The notes under the pieces were generated by a model. The model was not told the DNA's origin. It saw only the letters and a list, made by a program, of their open reading frames with translations, and did no database searches. A stretch of DNA of 64,000 nucleotides from Streptomonospora salina (lineage in GTDB: Bacteria > Actinomycetota > Actinomycetes > Streptosporangiales > Streptosporangiaceae): the NCBI RefSeq assembly GCF_014204715.1, contig NZ_JACHLY010000001.1, forward strand, positions 372,001 to 436,000, read 5' to 3'. The position numbers and the translations under genes were made by a program. Positions 8,214 to 15,705 of this stretch are shown one piece after another (the first letter of the stretch is position 1; each line of letters starts with the position of its first letter).

Positions 8214-8234
8214 TGAAAACGATTATCGTTGTCA
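8214..8234. promoter_or_regulatory. Zur box between aztB and aztA
   Basis: A 21-base palindrome: arms TGAAAACGAT and ATCGTTGTCA around a central T, with one mismatch between arms. It fits the actinobacterial Zur consensus (TGAAAATGATTTTCA-like). It sits 16 bases upstream of both the aztB and aztA starts, so one Zur dimer pair could silence both directions when zinc is plentiful. Confidence 0.8.
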
Positions 8235-8250
8235 ATATGGGGGTCAAGCG

Positions 8251-9021
8251 ATGCACACCACCCACGCCGCCGTGGAACTGCGGGGAGTCGCCGCCGCCTA
8301 CGGCGCCGCGACCGTCCTGCACGAGGTCTGGGCCCGGATTCCGGCCCGGCGGGTGACGGCGCTGCTGGGAGCCAACGGTTCGGGCAAGTCGACACTGCTG
8401 GGCGTCGTCGCCGGAGTGCACGTCCCCGCAGCGGGCGCCGTCGAACGCTTCCACACCGCCCGGCCGGCTCTGGTCGTCCAGCACAGCGCCGTATCCGACG
8501 CCCTTCCCGTCACCGTGCGCGACACCGTGGCCATGGGACGCTGGGCCCGCCGGGGACCGTGGCGCCCGCTCGCCGCCCGCGACCGGGCGATCGTCGCGTC
8601 CTCCATGCGGCGCCTGGGCCTCACCGCGCTGGCCGGCCGCCCGCTGGGCGGCCTCTCCGGCGGCCAGCGCCAGCGCGCCCTGCTCGCCCAAGGGCTGGCT
8701 CAGCACTCCGACCTGCTACTGCTGGACGAGCCCGCCACCGGCCTGGACGCCGCGACGCAGCGGGAGATCCCCGGGATCCTCGAGGAACTGCGCGCGCAGG
8801 GGGCCACCGTCGTCCACGCGACACACGACCCCGAGGCCGCACGCCGGGCCGACTACCGCCTCCACCTGCACGGCGGCCGCCTCGTCGGCGGGGACGGCCC
8901 CGACCGCGCTCCCGCTCCGGATCCGGAGGCAGGCGCGGACGCCGGCCCGGAGCCGAGCGCGCCCCCGGACCGGCGTACCACCGCGCATCCGCCGGCGCGC
9001 TCGGCCGCCGCGCATCCCTGA
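8251..9021 (+). CDS. aztA: Zinc ABC transporter ATP-binding protein AztA
   Basis: ABC ATPase of 256 residues. Walker A GANGSGKST is at residues 40-48, the signature LSGGQ at 135-139, Walker B LLLLDEP at 155-161 and the switch His at 192 (HATHD). It powers zinc import through AztB. The last 40 residues are a proline-rich tail of low complexity. It is divergent from aztB with a shared Zur box, an arrangement that splits the transporter across two operons. Confidence 0.9.
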   Translation: MHTTHAAVELRGVAAAYGAATVLHEVWARIPARRVTALLGANGSGKSTLLGVVAGVHVPAAGAVERFHTARPALVVQHSAVSDALPVTVRDTVAMGRWARRGPWRPLAARDRAIVASSMRRLGLTALAGRPLGGLSGGQRQRALLAQGLAQHSDLLLLDEPATGLDAATQREIPGILEELRAQGATVVHATHDPEAARRADYRLHLHGGRLVGGDGPDRAPAPDPEAGADAGPEPSAPPDRRTTAHPPARSAAAHP

Positions 9022-9344
9022 TCACGGAAAACGGCGTCGCACGAATCCGGGCGTGCCGACGGCCGTTAGCGCCGACAACTCAATTTCGGGCAATCGGGAT
9101 ATTGCATCGATCTAACCCTCTTCAGGCGCATAAATCCACAATCGCGACACGACAGGTTCTCCTGTGCGCCGAATTGTGGAACCCTTGCCGCCGACGGCGC
9201 ACCGCCCCGAACCCGGCCCATACCCGGCGCGGCGCACGTTCCCGCCCCTCGCCGCATTCTCCGACCGCGAACGCGAAATCCGACACCACTAGGCCGCCGA
9301 GTTCCGCACACGGAATCGTGCCGTCCTCCCCTGGGAAAACGACC
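9022..9344. other. Intergenic region upstream of the conservon
   Basis: This 323-base stretch holds no convincing gene and is noticeably richer in A+T than its surroundings near 9080-9180. It probably contains the conservon promoter. It also holds a nested inverted repeat listed separately. Confidence 0.6.
9135..9180. promoter_or_regulatory. Nested inverted repeat upstream of cvnA
   Basis: Outer arms TCCACAAT and ATTGTGGA pair perfectly across 30 bases, and inside them ACAGG-TTCT-CCTGT forms a second stem. It lies about 165 bases before the cvnA start and may be an operator or a structured leader. Confidence 0.35.
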
Positions 9345-10580
9345 ATGATCAGGTTACTCCGGCGCCGGCGCGACGCAGCGCCCGCGCCTCCCGCCCCGGC
9401 ACAGGCCGATTCCGCCGGGGCGCCCGCCACGTCCCCGCTCTCCGCTGCGGCGCCGGCCGCGCAGGCCCCGCCCGCACCGGCGGCGGGGGCGGGCGACGAC
9501 CCGACCGCCCCCCTCACCGGACTCATGGACCGGTTCGCCCTGCAAGTGCTGGTATTGGCCGAACAGCAGCGCAGCGAGATCGACCGGCTGGAGCACGACG
9601 AAGACGACCCCGAGCGCCTCCGACGGCTCTACGAGGTGGACCACGCCCTGACCATGATCCGGCGCACCGCCCGCGATCTGCGGGTACTGGTCGACCGCGA
9701 CGAGAACGAGACCGGCGGCGACGCCGCATCGCTGCTGGACGTCGTCCGCATCGGGGCCTCCTCCATCGAGTCCTACGCGCGCGTGCGCATCGCCGCCGTC
9801 GCCGAGTTGGCGGTGCCCTCCTACGCGGCCGACGACATCGCTTCGATGATCGCGGCGCTGCTCGACAACGCCACCCGCTATTCGCCGGGCACGGTCGACG
9901 TCGGCGTGCACCCCACCGAGACCGGCGGCGTGGTCGTGCGCATCGCCGACTCCGGGATCGGCCTCGGCGAGCAGCGTGTACGCACCCTCAACGCGACCAT
10001 GAGCGGCGCCGTCCCGCCATTGGACCGGAACGCGGCCCGCCACACCGGCTTCCCGGTCGTGCACCGGCTCGCGCACCGCCATGGCGCCTCGGTCACCTTC
10101 AGCAGCCGCCCCCCGACCGACTCCTCCCGACCGTCGGGCACCACGGCGGTGGTGTCGCTGCCCGCCCACCTCGTATGCGACCCGCCGGCGCCCGCCCCGG
10201 CCGTCGGCGAACTCGCCGGCGACGGGCGGCCGCAGTCCGATCCCTCTCCTCCCCCACCCGCCGACGCCGCGGCCCGACCGGCCCACCTGACCCTGGCACC
10301 CGGCCCCGTCGGTCCCGAGAACGCCCCGCCGCCCGACCCCGCGCCGCCCGAGCGGCCGACCGCCGGCGGGCTGCCGCGCCGCGAACGCAAGAGCCTGCGC
10401 GACGGCGGCGACCGCAGCGGCGCGCTGCGCCCCCTGACCGGAGACGGCGCCGCCGGCGGCCACGGCGGCGCGTCGTTCGCCGACGACCTCAGCGCCTTCT
10501 CGGCCGGCGCGTCTGCCACCGGCCGCGACACAGCACCACCCGCAGGCGGACACACCGACGACGAGGAGGAGGGGCGATGA
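9345..10580 (+). CDS. cvnA: Conservon histidine-kinase-like protein CvnA
   Basis: First gene of a four-gene conservon. The ATPase half has an N-box DNATRYSPG near residues 171-179 and a G-box IADSGIGLG near 199-207. Unlike most CvnA proteins (800 residues or more, with membrane and extracellular sensor domains) this one has 411 residues, no clear membrane segment, and low-complexity Pro/Ala-rich stretches at residues 11-55 and 285-410. It is therefore probably cytoplasmic and recruited by another protein. The ATG beginning MIRLLRRRRD was chosen because conserved sequence begins only after it. Its stop overlaps the cvnB start. Confidence 0.85.
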   Translation: MIRLLRRRRDAAPAPPAPAQADSAGAPATSPLSAAAPAAQAPPAPAAGAGDDPTAPLTGLMDRFALQVLVLAEQQRSEIDRLEHDEDDPERLRRLYEVDHALTMIRRTARDLRVLVDRDENETGGDAASLLDVVRIGASSIESYARVRIAAVAELAVPSYAADDIASMIAALLDNATRYSPGTVDVGVHPTETGGVVVRIADSGIGLGEQRVRTLNATMSGAVPPLDRNAARHTGFPVVHRLAHRHGASVTFSSRPPTDSSRPSGTTAVVSLPAHLVCDPPAPAPAVGELAGDGRPQSDPSPPPPADAAARPAHLTLAPGPVGPENAPPPDPAPPERPTAGGLPRRERKSLRDGGDRSGALRPLTGDGAAGGHGGASFADDLSAFSAGASATGRDTAPPAGGHTDDEEEGR

Positions 10581-11020
10581 ACGGCGGCACCGCCCAGCCG
10601 CGCGAACCCCAGGAGTTCGGCTGGCTGCTCGACGACTTCACCGCGCAGACCCCCGGGGTCTCCCACGCGCTGATCGTCTCCTCCGACGGCCTGCCGCTGA
10701 TCACCTCCGGCGACATACCCGCCGACACCGCCGACCCCATGGCGGCCATGATCAGCGGCCTGATCAGCCTCGGTACCAACATCGCCCACCAGGTGGGCGA
10801 GCCCGGGTGCGACCAGGTGATGCTGAAGTTCCCGTCCGGGCACTTCCTGTTCATGGGTATCGGCAACCTCGCGGGACTGGCCGTCCTCGCCCGCGACGGC
10901 GCGAACCTCGGCGTGGTCGCCCATCGCATGACCCAGCTCGTCGAAAGCGTCGGCCACGTCCTGACCCCGCAGCTGCGCGACGACCTTCGCGGACTGTCCA
11001 TGAGCCGGGGCGTGTCGTGA
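10577..11020 (+). CDS. cvnB: Conservon roadblock/LC7 protein CvnB
   Basis: Roadblock/LC7-domain protein of 147 residues. FGWLLDDFTAQTPGVSHALI followed by SSDGLPL is the characteristic fold opening. In other actinomycetes CvnB acts with the CvnD GTPase, in the manner of MglB/MglA. ATGA overlap with cvnA implies coupled translation. Confidence 0.92.
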   Translation: MNGGTAQPREPQEFGWLLDDFTAQTPGVSHALIVSSDGLPLITSGDIPADTADPMAAMISGLISLGTNIAHQVGEPGCDQVMLKFPSGHFLFMGIGNLAGLAVLARDGANLGVVAHRMTQLVESVGHVLTPQLRDDLRGLSMSRGVS

Positions 11021-11051
11021 ATCCGGCCGCAACCACTGCGAGAGAGCCACT

Positions 11052-11396
11052 ATGACGGTCAATCCATGGGTGCGCCCCTATGTTCTGACCGGCGGACGCA
11101 CCCGAACGCGGCACCGCCTGTTCGTCCACACCCTCATCGCGGTGCCCGACTACGATCCCGGCTACTCCCACCGGCTTCCCCCCGAGGGGCGCGCCCTCTA
11201 CGAGCGCGCGCGCTCGGCCGTGCAGTCGGTCGCCGAGCTGTCGGCGCACTGCGGGGTGTCACTGGGGGTCACGCGGGTGCTCATCGGCGACATGGCCGCC
11301 CGCGAACGGCTGGTCGTCAACCCCGACGCCTACCCCTCCCCCTACGACCCCCGGTTGCTGAAGAGAGTCATCGATGGGCTTTACGAACTCGCCTGA
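11052..11396 (+). CDS. cvnC: Conservon DUF742 protein CvnC
   Basis: DUF742 protein of 114 residues. It starts WVRPYVLTGGRTR, the standard family opening, and ends GLYEL. A winged-helix-like core (AELSAHCGVSLGVTRVLIGD) is visible. The 3' end overlaps the cvnD start by 23 bases, typical of conservons. It is the third component; its biochemical role is not established. Confidence 0.92.
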   Translation: MTVNPWVRPYVLTGGRTRTRHRLFVHTLIAVPDYDPGYSHRLPPEGRALYERARSAVQSVAELSAHCGVSLGVTRVLIGDMAARERLVVNPDAYPSPYDPRLLKRVIDGLYELA

Positions 11397-11994
11397 GCGA
11401 ACGCCGCATCCGGCCTCGGCCAAGATCGTCGTCGCCGGCGGATTCGGCACCGGGAAGACCACCCTGGTCGGTGCCGTGTCGGAGATCCCGCCGGTCAACA
11501 CCGAGGCGTGGCTGACCCAGGCTTCACGCACCGTCGACCCGGAGGCGGGCGGCGACGGGAAGACGACGACCACCGTCGCTATGGACTTCGGCCGCATCAC
11601 CATGTCCGCAGACCTCGTGCTGTACCTCTTCGGCACCCCCGGGCAGGCGCGCTTCTGGCCGATGTGGGACGACCTGTGCCGCGGTGCCAGCGCGGCCGTC
11701 GTCCTCGTCGACACCCGCCGGCTGGACGTGTCCTTCGCCGCGGTCAACTACTTCGAGAACGACTCCGACGTCCCTTTCATCGTGGCCGTGAACCTCTTCG
11801 ACGGCGAGCAGAGCCACGCGGCGGCCGACGTGCGCGACGCGCTCCGGCTGTCGGCCGACGTGCCGATGGTGTCCTGCGATGCGCGGGACCGGCGGTCGGT
11901 CGTCCAGACGCTCACGTCCTCGCTGACCCACACGATGCGCAGCACCGCACCGGGCGAGGAAGAACCGGTCGGAAGCCGGCACGCCGTCCGTTGA
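11374..11994 (+). CDS. cvnD: Conservon small GTPase CvnD
   Basis: Ras-like/ATP-GTP-binding protein of 206 residues. The P-loop GGFGTGKTT is at residues 22-30, the G3-like FGTPGQ at 86-91, and a G4-like NLFDG follows VAV. It has no lipidation box. It probably cycles GTP under CvnB control and signals to partners such as the monooxygenase encoded next. Confidence 0.93.
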   Translation: MGFTNSPERTPHPASAKIVVAGGFGTGKTTLVGAVSEIPPVNTEAWLTQASRTVDPEAGGDGKTTTTVAMDFGRITMSADLVLYLFGTPGQARFWPMWDDLCRGASAAVVLVDTRRLDVSFAAVNYFENDSDVPFIVAVNLFDGEQSHAAADVRDALRLSADVPMVSCDARDRRSVVQTLTSSLTHTMRSTAPGEEEPVGSRHAVR

Positions 11995-12043
11995 GCCACA
12001 CCGGCCCTATCCAGTCGTACCGAGGGAACCAGGAGAAGCGGCA

Positions 12044-13285
12044 ATGCGCAGAATCCTCATCGTCGGCGCCGGGCAGTCCGGGCTCCAGCTCGCGCTCAGC
12101 CTGCAGAGCGCGGGGTACGAGGTCACCGTCATGTCGGCGCGCACCCCCGAGGAGATCCGCGGCGGGCGGATCATGTCGACCCAGTGCATGTTCCATCCGG
12201 CCCTGGAGGTCGAGCGCCGGCACGGCCTCAACCAGTGGGAGGACCGGGCCCCGCGGATCGTCGCCCAGCGCGCGACCGTCTCGGACCCGCCCGGCGACAT
12301 CGCGTTCGGCTTCGTCGGCCGCTGGGACTCCTACGCCCAGTCGGTCGACCAGCGGGTGAAGACCGCCGGATGGCTGGAGCTGTTCGAGGAGCGCGGCGGC
12401 GAGGTCGTCTACCACGGCGCCGTCACCTCCGAGCTCGAAGGCCTGACGGCGCTCTACGACCTGACCGTCGTCGCGGCGGGCAAGGGCGATCTGGTCGACG
12501 TGTTCGAACGCGACGCCTCCCGCTCCCCCTATGACACGCTCCAGCGCAAGCTCTCCTGCATCTACGTGCGCGGGATGACCCCGCGGCCCGACTACCCCGA
12601 GCACCACGTGCGCATGGCCGCGTTCCCCGGGATCGGCGAACTGTTCTTCATGCCGGGGCTGACCACCACGGGCCACGCCGACATCCTGCTGTGGGAAGCG
12701 GTCCCGGGAGGGCCTTTCGACTGCTGGGACGACCGCCCCGGCCCGGAGGCGCACCTGGAGCGCACCCTCGACCTGATGCGGCGCTACGTGCCCTGGGAGT
12801 ACGAACGCGCGACGGACGCCCGGCCCACCGACGAGCGCAGCACCCTCGTCGGCGGCTACGCACCGGTGGTGCGCCACCCGGTTGGGCGGCTGTCGGCCGC
12901 CTCGCACGTGCTGGGCATGGCCGACGTGGTCGTCGCCAACGACCCGGTCACCGGCCAGGGGGCCAACAACGCCGCGCACTGCGCCGACATCTACCACCGG
13001 GCCATCCTGGAGCGCGGCGACCGGCCCTTCGACCCGCAGTGGATGCAGGAGACCTTCGACGCCTACTGGTCCTACGCCCGCCACGTCACCGACTTCACCA
13101 ACATGATGCTGGGCCCGCTGCCGGACCACGTGCAGCGGGTCCTCGCGGCCGCGGCGGACAACGACGCGGTCGCCTACCGTTTCGCCAAGGGCTACACCGA
13201 CCCCACCACCTTCCGGGACTGGTTCATGGACGCCGGGAGCGCCGACGCCTACCTCGCCTCGGTGGACGGCGGCTCCGCCCCCTGA
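12044..13285 (+). CDS. StyA-like styrene/indole-type flavin monooxygenase
   Basis: FAD-dependent monooxygenase of 413 residues, close to StyA length. The Rossmann motif VGAGQSG is at residues 7-13, GGRIMSTQCMFHPALEVER follows the second strand, and GQGANNAAHCADIY near residue 305 is the second FAD motif. StyA enzymes epoxidise styrene or oxidise indole using FADH2 from a separate reductase; no reductase gene is seen here. Such genes repeatedly follow conservons in actinomycetes, so it is probably the fifth gene of this operon. Actual substrate unknown. Confidence 0.85.
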   Translation: MRRILIVGAGQSGLQLALSLQSAGYEVTVMSARTPEEIRGGRIMSTQCMFHPALEVERRHGLNQWEDRAPRIVAQRATVSDPPGDIAFGFVGRWDSYAQSVDQRVKTAGWLELFEERGGEVVYHGAVTSELEGLTALYDLTVVAAGKGDLVDVFERDASRSPYDTLQRKLSCIYVRGMTPRPDYPEHHVRMAAFPGIGELFFMPGLTTTGHADILLWEAVPGGPFDCWDDRPGPEAHLERTLDLMRRYVPWEYERATDARPTDERSTLVGGYAPVVRHPVGRLSAASHVLGMADVVVANDPVTGQGANNAAHCADIYHRAILERGDRPFDPQWMQETFDAYWSYARHVTDFTNMMLGPLPDHVQRVLAAAADNDAVAYRFAKGYTDPTTFRDWFMDAGSADAYLASVDGGSAP

Positions 13286-13315
13286 ACCACAGTCGCCGGC
13301 CCGATCAGCCCGTCC

Positions 13316-13367
13316 GTCGGGCGGTCTTCACCGCTGCGGTTCCCGGAAGCGGTGAAGACCGCCCGAC
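13316..13367. terminator. Bidirectional terminator after the conservon operon
   Basis: A 20-base perfect stem (13316-13335 with 13348-13367) and a 12-base loop, beginning 30 bases after the monooxygenase stop. The gene on the other side converges, so the hairpin ends both transcripts. Confidence 0.8.
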
Positions 13368-13388
13368 CGGTCGGGACGACCACCGAAA

Positions 13389-14729
13389 TCAGGAGCCGTC
13401 GATCGGCAGTCTGCGGATGGCGAGCACGGAACCGTCCTCGTGCACCGAGACAGGGCCGTTCCACGTACCGCGGTCCAAGCCCGTTCCGGGCCAGCTGCCG
13501 CGGAGCGCGTACACCTCGCGGCGATACCGTTCCACCTCGCCCCGTTCGAGATGGCCGAATAAGGGCTCGGCCACCCCGGAGAAGGCTTCTACACGTGTCC
13601 CGTTGAGCCGGAAGACGTGGTCGGTGCCGACGACGCCGATGCCCCGGATCACCCTGCGGATGCCCCGGTTACTCCCCAGCACGGCGTGCACATGGCCCCC
13701 GAAACGCTTTCTGCCCTGGCGATTCGTAATATAGCGGGTGACCGTGGCAGGGGATCCGACGAAGGCCGCCAGCCCGGCGGCAGCGGTACGGGCGGAAACC
13801 CGCCGGAACCACGGGAAGTCCTCCGGCCGAAGGTGGTATCCGGGAACGGTCGGAGGTTCGGTTCCACCCTCCTGCGGCGGTCGGATGACCCACGGACCGT
13901 TCCCTTCCCTGAACCGCTGGTCCAGATCACTCGGCGCCGGTATGCCCAGCCATCCCCCCGCACCTTCGGCGTGCAGCGCATGGACGGTGAGCGGTCCGTT
14001 CCGCGGAAGCAACGCGGAACTGAAGACCATACCGGGTGTTTCGTTCCACTCCCCGATATGCACGGCCTCGACGTGCGCCGAAGCGGCAGCGAGTTGTTGA
14101 TACGACGCCTTGGATCCGGAGGCGTGGTTCGCCCTGCCCACAATGGGGACGATCAACGACGAATCACCCGGGCGCCAGATTTCGGCGAAGAACTCGGGGC
14201 GGAATCTCCACGGCTGCGCATCATGCCTGGGCGAGAGCGTCGACCATCCGGCGAGGAGCGTGGTATCGGCGGGAACGAGCGAGACACGGTGGTCGGGATA
14301 GCGTCGGCGCAGCACGATCCCGGCCAGCGCGAGTCCTATACCGTTCCCGAGCTCCCGGGCCTGGACGGCCCGGTGCTGTCCGACGGTTTCCCGTCCTTCG
14401 GAAGAAAGCCCGAGGTAGCCGTACTCGTTTTGCGTCAAAGCCTGGAGGTAGGTCAGGCTGGCCCAGTGCTCGGCCATCCCGCGCGCCGCCCCCTGGTGCG
14501 CGAGGGCCATGGAGAGGCCCAGTGTGTGGAGCATGTCCAACGGTGCGAGCCGGACGTCGTCCTGTTCCCGCCACGGAAGCTCCCGCAGCCCCGGTTTCCG
14601 GCGCCGCGGTTCGCGACCGCGTTCCCTTTTCCGATCATCGTCCTCGTCCACTGCCTCTTGCATATTCCCGGCCAACCCGGGATCGGAATCGATCGCGATC
14701 GTAGACCTACGTACCAGATTCCTGAACAC
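13389..14729 (-). CDS. Unrecognised 446-residue protein
   Basis: No family recognised. A charged, low-complexity N-terminus (about residues 20-55, rich in D, E, K and R) is followed by a helical part (LAPLDMLHTLGLSMALAHQG) and a mixed alpha/beta part with motifs such as ALHAEGAGGWLGIPAP. No signal peptide or membrane segment. The start is a GTG; an internal ATG at codon 23 is an alternative. Base composition is less GC-biased than its neighbours and the region upstream is AT-richer, consistent with acquisition. It converges on the conservon across a shared terminator. Confidence 0.6.
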   Translation of the reverse strand: MFRNLVRRSTIAIDSDPGLAGNMQEAVDEDDDRKRERGREPRRRKPGLRELPWREQDDVRLAPLDMLHTLGLSMALAHQGAARGMAEHWASLTYLQALTQNEYGYLGLSSEGRETVGQHRAVQARELGNGIGLALAGIVLRRRYPDHRVSLVPADTTLLAGWSTLSPRHDAQPWRFRPEFFAEIWRPGDSSLIVPIVGRANHASGSKASYQQLAAASAHVEAVHIGEWNETPGMVFSSALLPRNGPLTVHALHAEGAGGWLGIPAPSDLDQRFREGNGPWVIRPPQEGGTEPPTVPGYHLRPEDFPWFRRVSARTAAAGLAAFVGSPATVTRYITNRQGRKRFGGHVHAVLGSNRGIRRVIRGIGVVGTDHVFRLNGTRVEAFSGVAEPLFGHLERGEVERYRREVYALRGSWPGTGLDRGTWNGPVSVHEDGSVLAIRRLPIDGS

Positions 14730-15009
14730 TTCGGCTGTCCCGGTCAGAGTATCCTCCTCGCAACTCGTGCAGAACCCGGAAGCACAGCACGAGCATCCCG
14801 GCCACGGTGCGGATCAGGCAACCCCGGGGAAGCGACATAAATCCGCGCAACGAAGAACGCCCCAGAGGCATATGGTGCAGGTGAGACTCCAGCGAAAACC
14901 GCCTCTTCGGATCCGCGGACCGTCCTGGTTCCGTTCCGTGCGCGGATCCGCTGATTCCCGGAATCCCCGTGCTTCGCAGCGTCGAACACGGGGGGATCAG
15001 ATTCCCGGT

Positions 15010-15549
15010 TTACGGTTCCTCGCCGGCGAGCGCCTGTACCGGCGGGGCGGTTACGCGGAACACGGGGAACCGGTGGGCCACGCGCGCGAACTCCGCGAGC
15101 GGGGAGCCGGCGCTCACGGGAAGGTGCACTCCGGCGTTGGGCGCCCGCTGCAGATAGGTCATCGGCACCTGCGCGCGGTGCTCCGCGGCGACTTCTGCGA
15201 GGAGCACCTCCTCGCGGCGGCCGTGGCGCAGCACCGCGCTACCGCCAGCCGCGCGGACGTTGCGGACCCGGTTCGACCCGTCCCCGAGCATCGACACCAG
15301 GTGCCTCTCCCCGCCGGCGACGGCCATCACCAGCGGCGTGGCTACGGTCCGGCCCGTGCTCCTGCCGGCCACTTCGAGAACGACCAGGTGATCCGGGGCG
15401 ATCCCGCGCGCGTCGACGACGAAGTCCCGCAACGCCACGGTGCGTAAAACGTTCCTATCCCCAGAGTGCGCCGCAACCCCGCGTTCGCCTCCGCACCTCT
15501 CCCGCTCATCGCAACACAGCACCTCCGAATTGGCCGAATCCGGCCACAC
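15010..15549 (-). CDS. Deazaflavin-dependent oxidoreductase-like (nitroreductase/DUF385 family)
   Basis: The family part runs from VLRTVALRDF to the end: GRSTGRTVATPLVMAVAGGE, HLVSMLGDGSNRVRNVRAAG, then AVLRHGRREEVLLAEV and PVFRVTAP. These match the split-beta-barrel F420-dependent (Ddn-like) reductases. The frame starts at a GTG with an unconvincing Cys-rich leader; a GTG at the start of ALRDFVVDARG would give a shorter protein. The usual N-terminal helix is short or missing, so it may be trimmed. Substrate unknown. Confidence 0.7.
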   Translation of the reverse strand: MWPDSANSEVLCCDERERCGGERGVAAHSGDRNVLRTVALRDFVVDARGIAPDHLVVLEVAGRSTGRTVATPLVMAVAGGERHLVSMLGDGSNRVRNVRAAGGSAVLRHGRREEVLLAEVAAEHRAQVPMTYLQRAPNAGVHLPVSAGSPLAEFARVAHRFPVFRVTAPPVQALAGEEP

Positions 15550-15583
15550 AGTTGATCATCGGCCTCATTTGTCAGTAACTTCA

Positions 15584-15599
15584 CTGAAACGTTTTAAGT
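15584..15599. promoter_or_regulatory. Putative operator upstream of the GH106-type gene
   Basis: Perfect AAACGTTT core inside CTGAAACGTTTTAAGT, with imperfect CACT and AGTG outer arms. CG-centred palindromes like this are typical LacI-family operators. It lies about 110 bases before the glycosidase start. No LacI gene is adjacent, so the regulator would act from elsewhere. Confidence 0.4.
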
Positions 15600-15705
15600 G
15601 GTGCGGGTCACGTGATCCGCACCATGGACGCGTGCCACCGCACCATCCCCCTGCCCATCCCCACGCGACGACCTCGCCGCTTCGGCGGCGCGGGAAGGAG
15701 CGCCC

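Noticed and set aside
14744-14989. Possible 81-residue gene in the gap before the 446-residue protein
   Set aside because: No RBS, no family, and its composition looks like translated promoter DNA.
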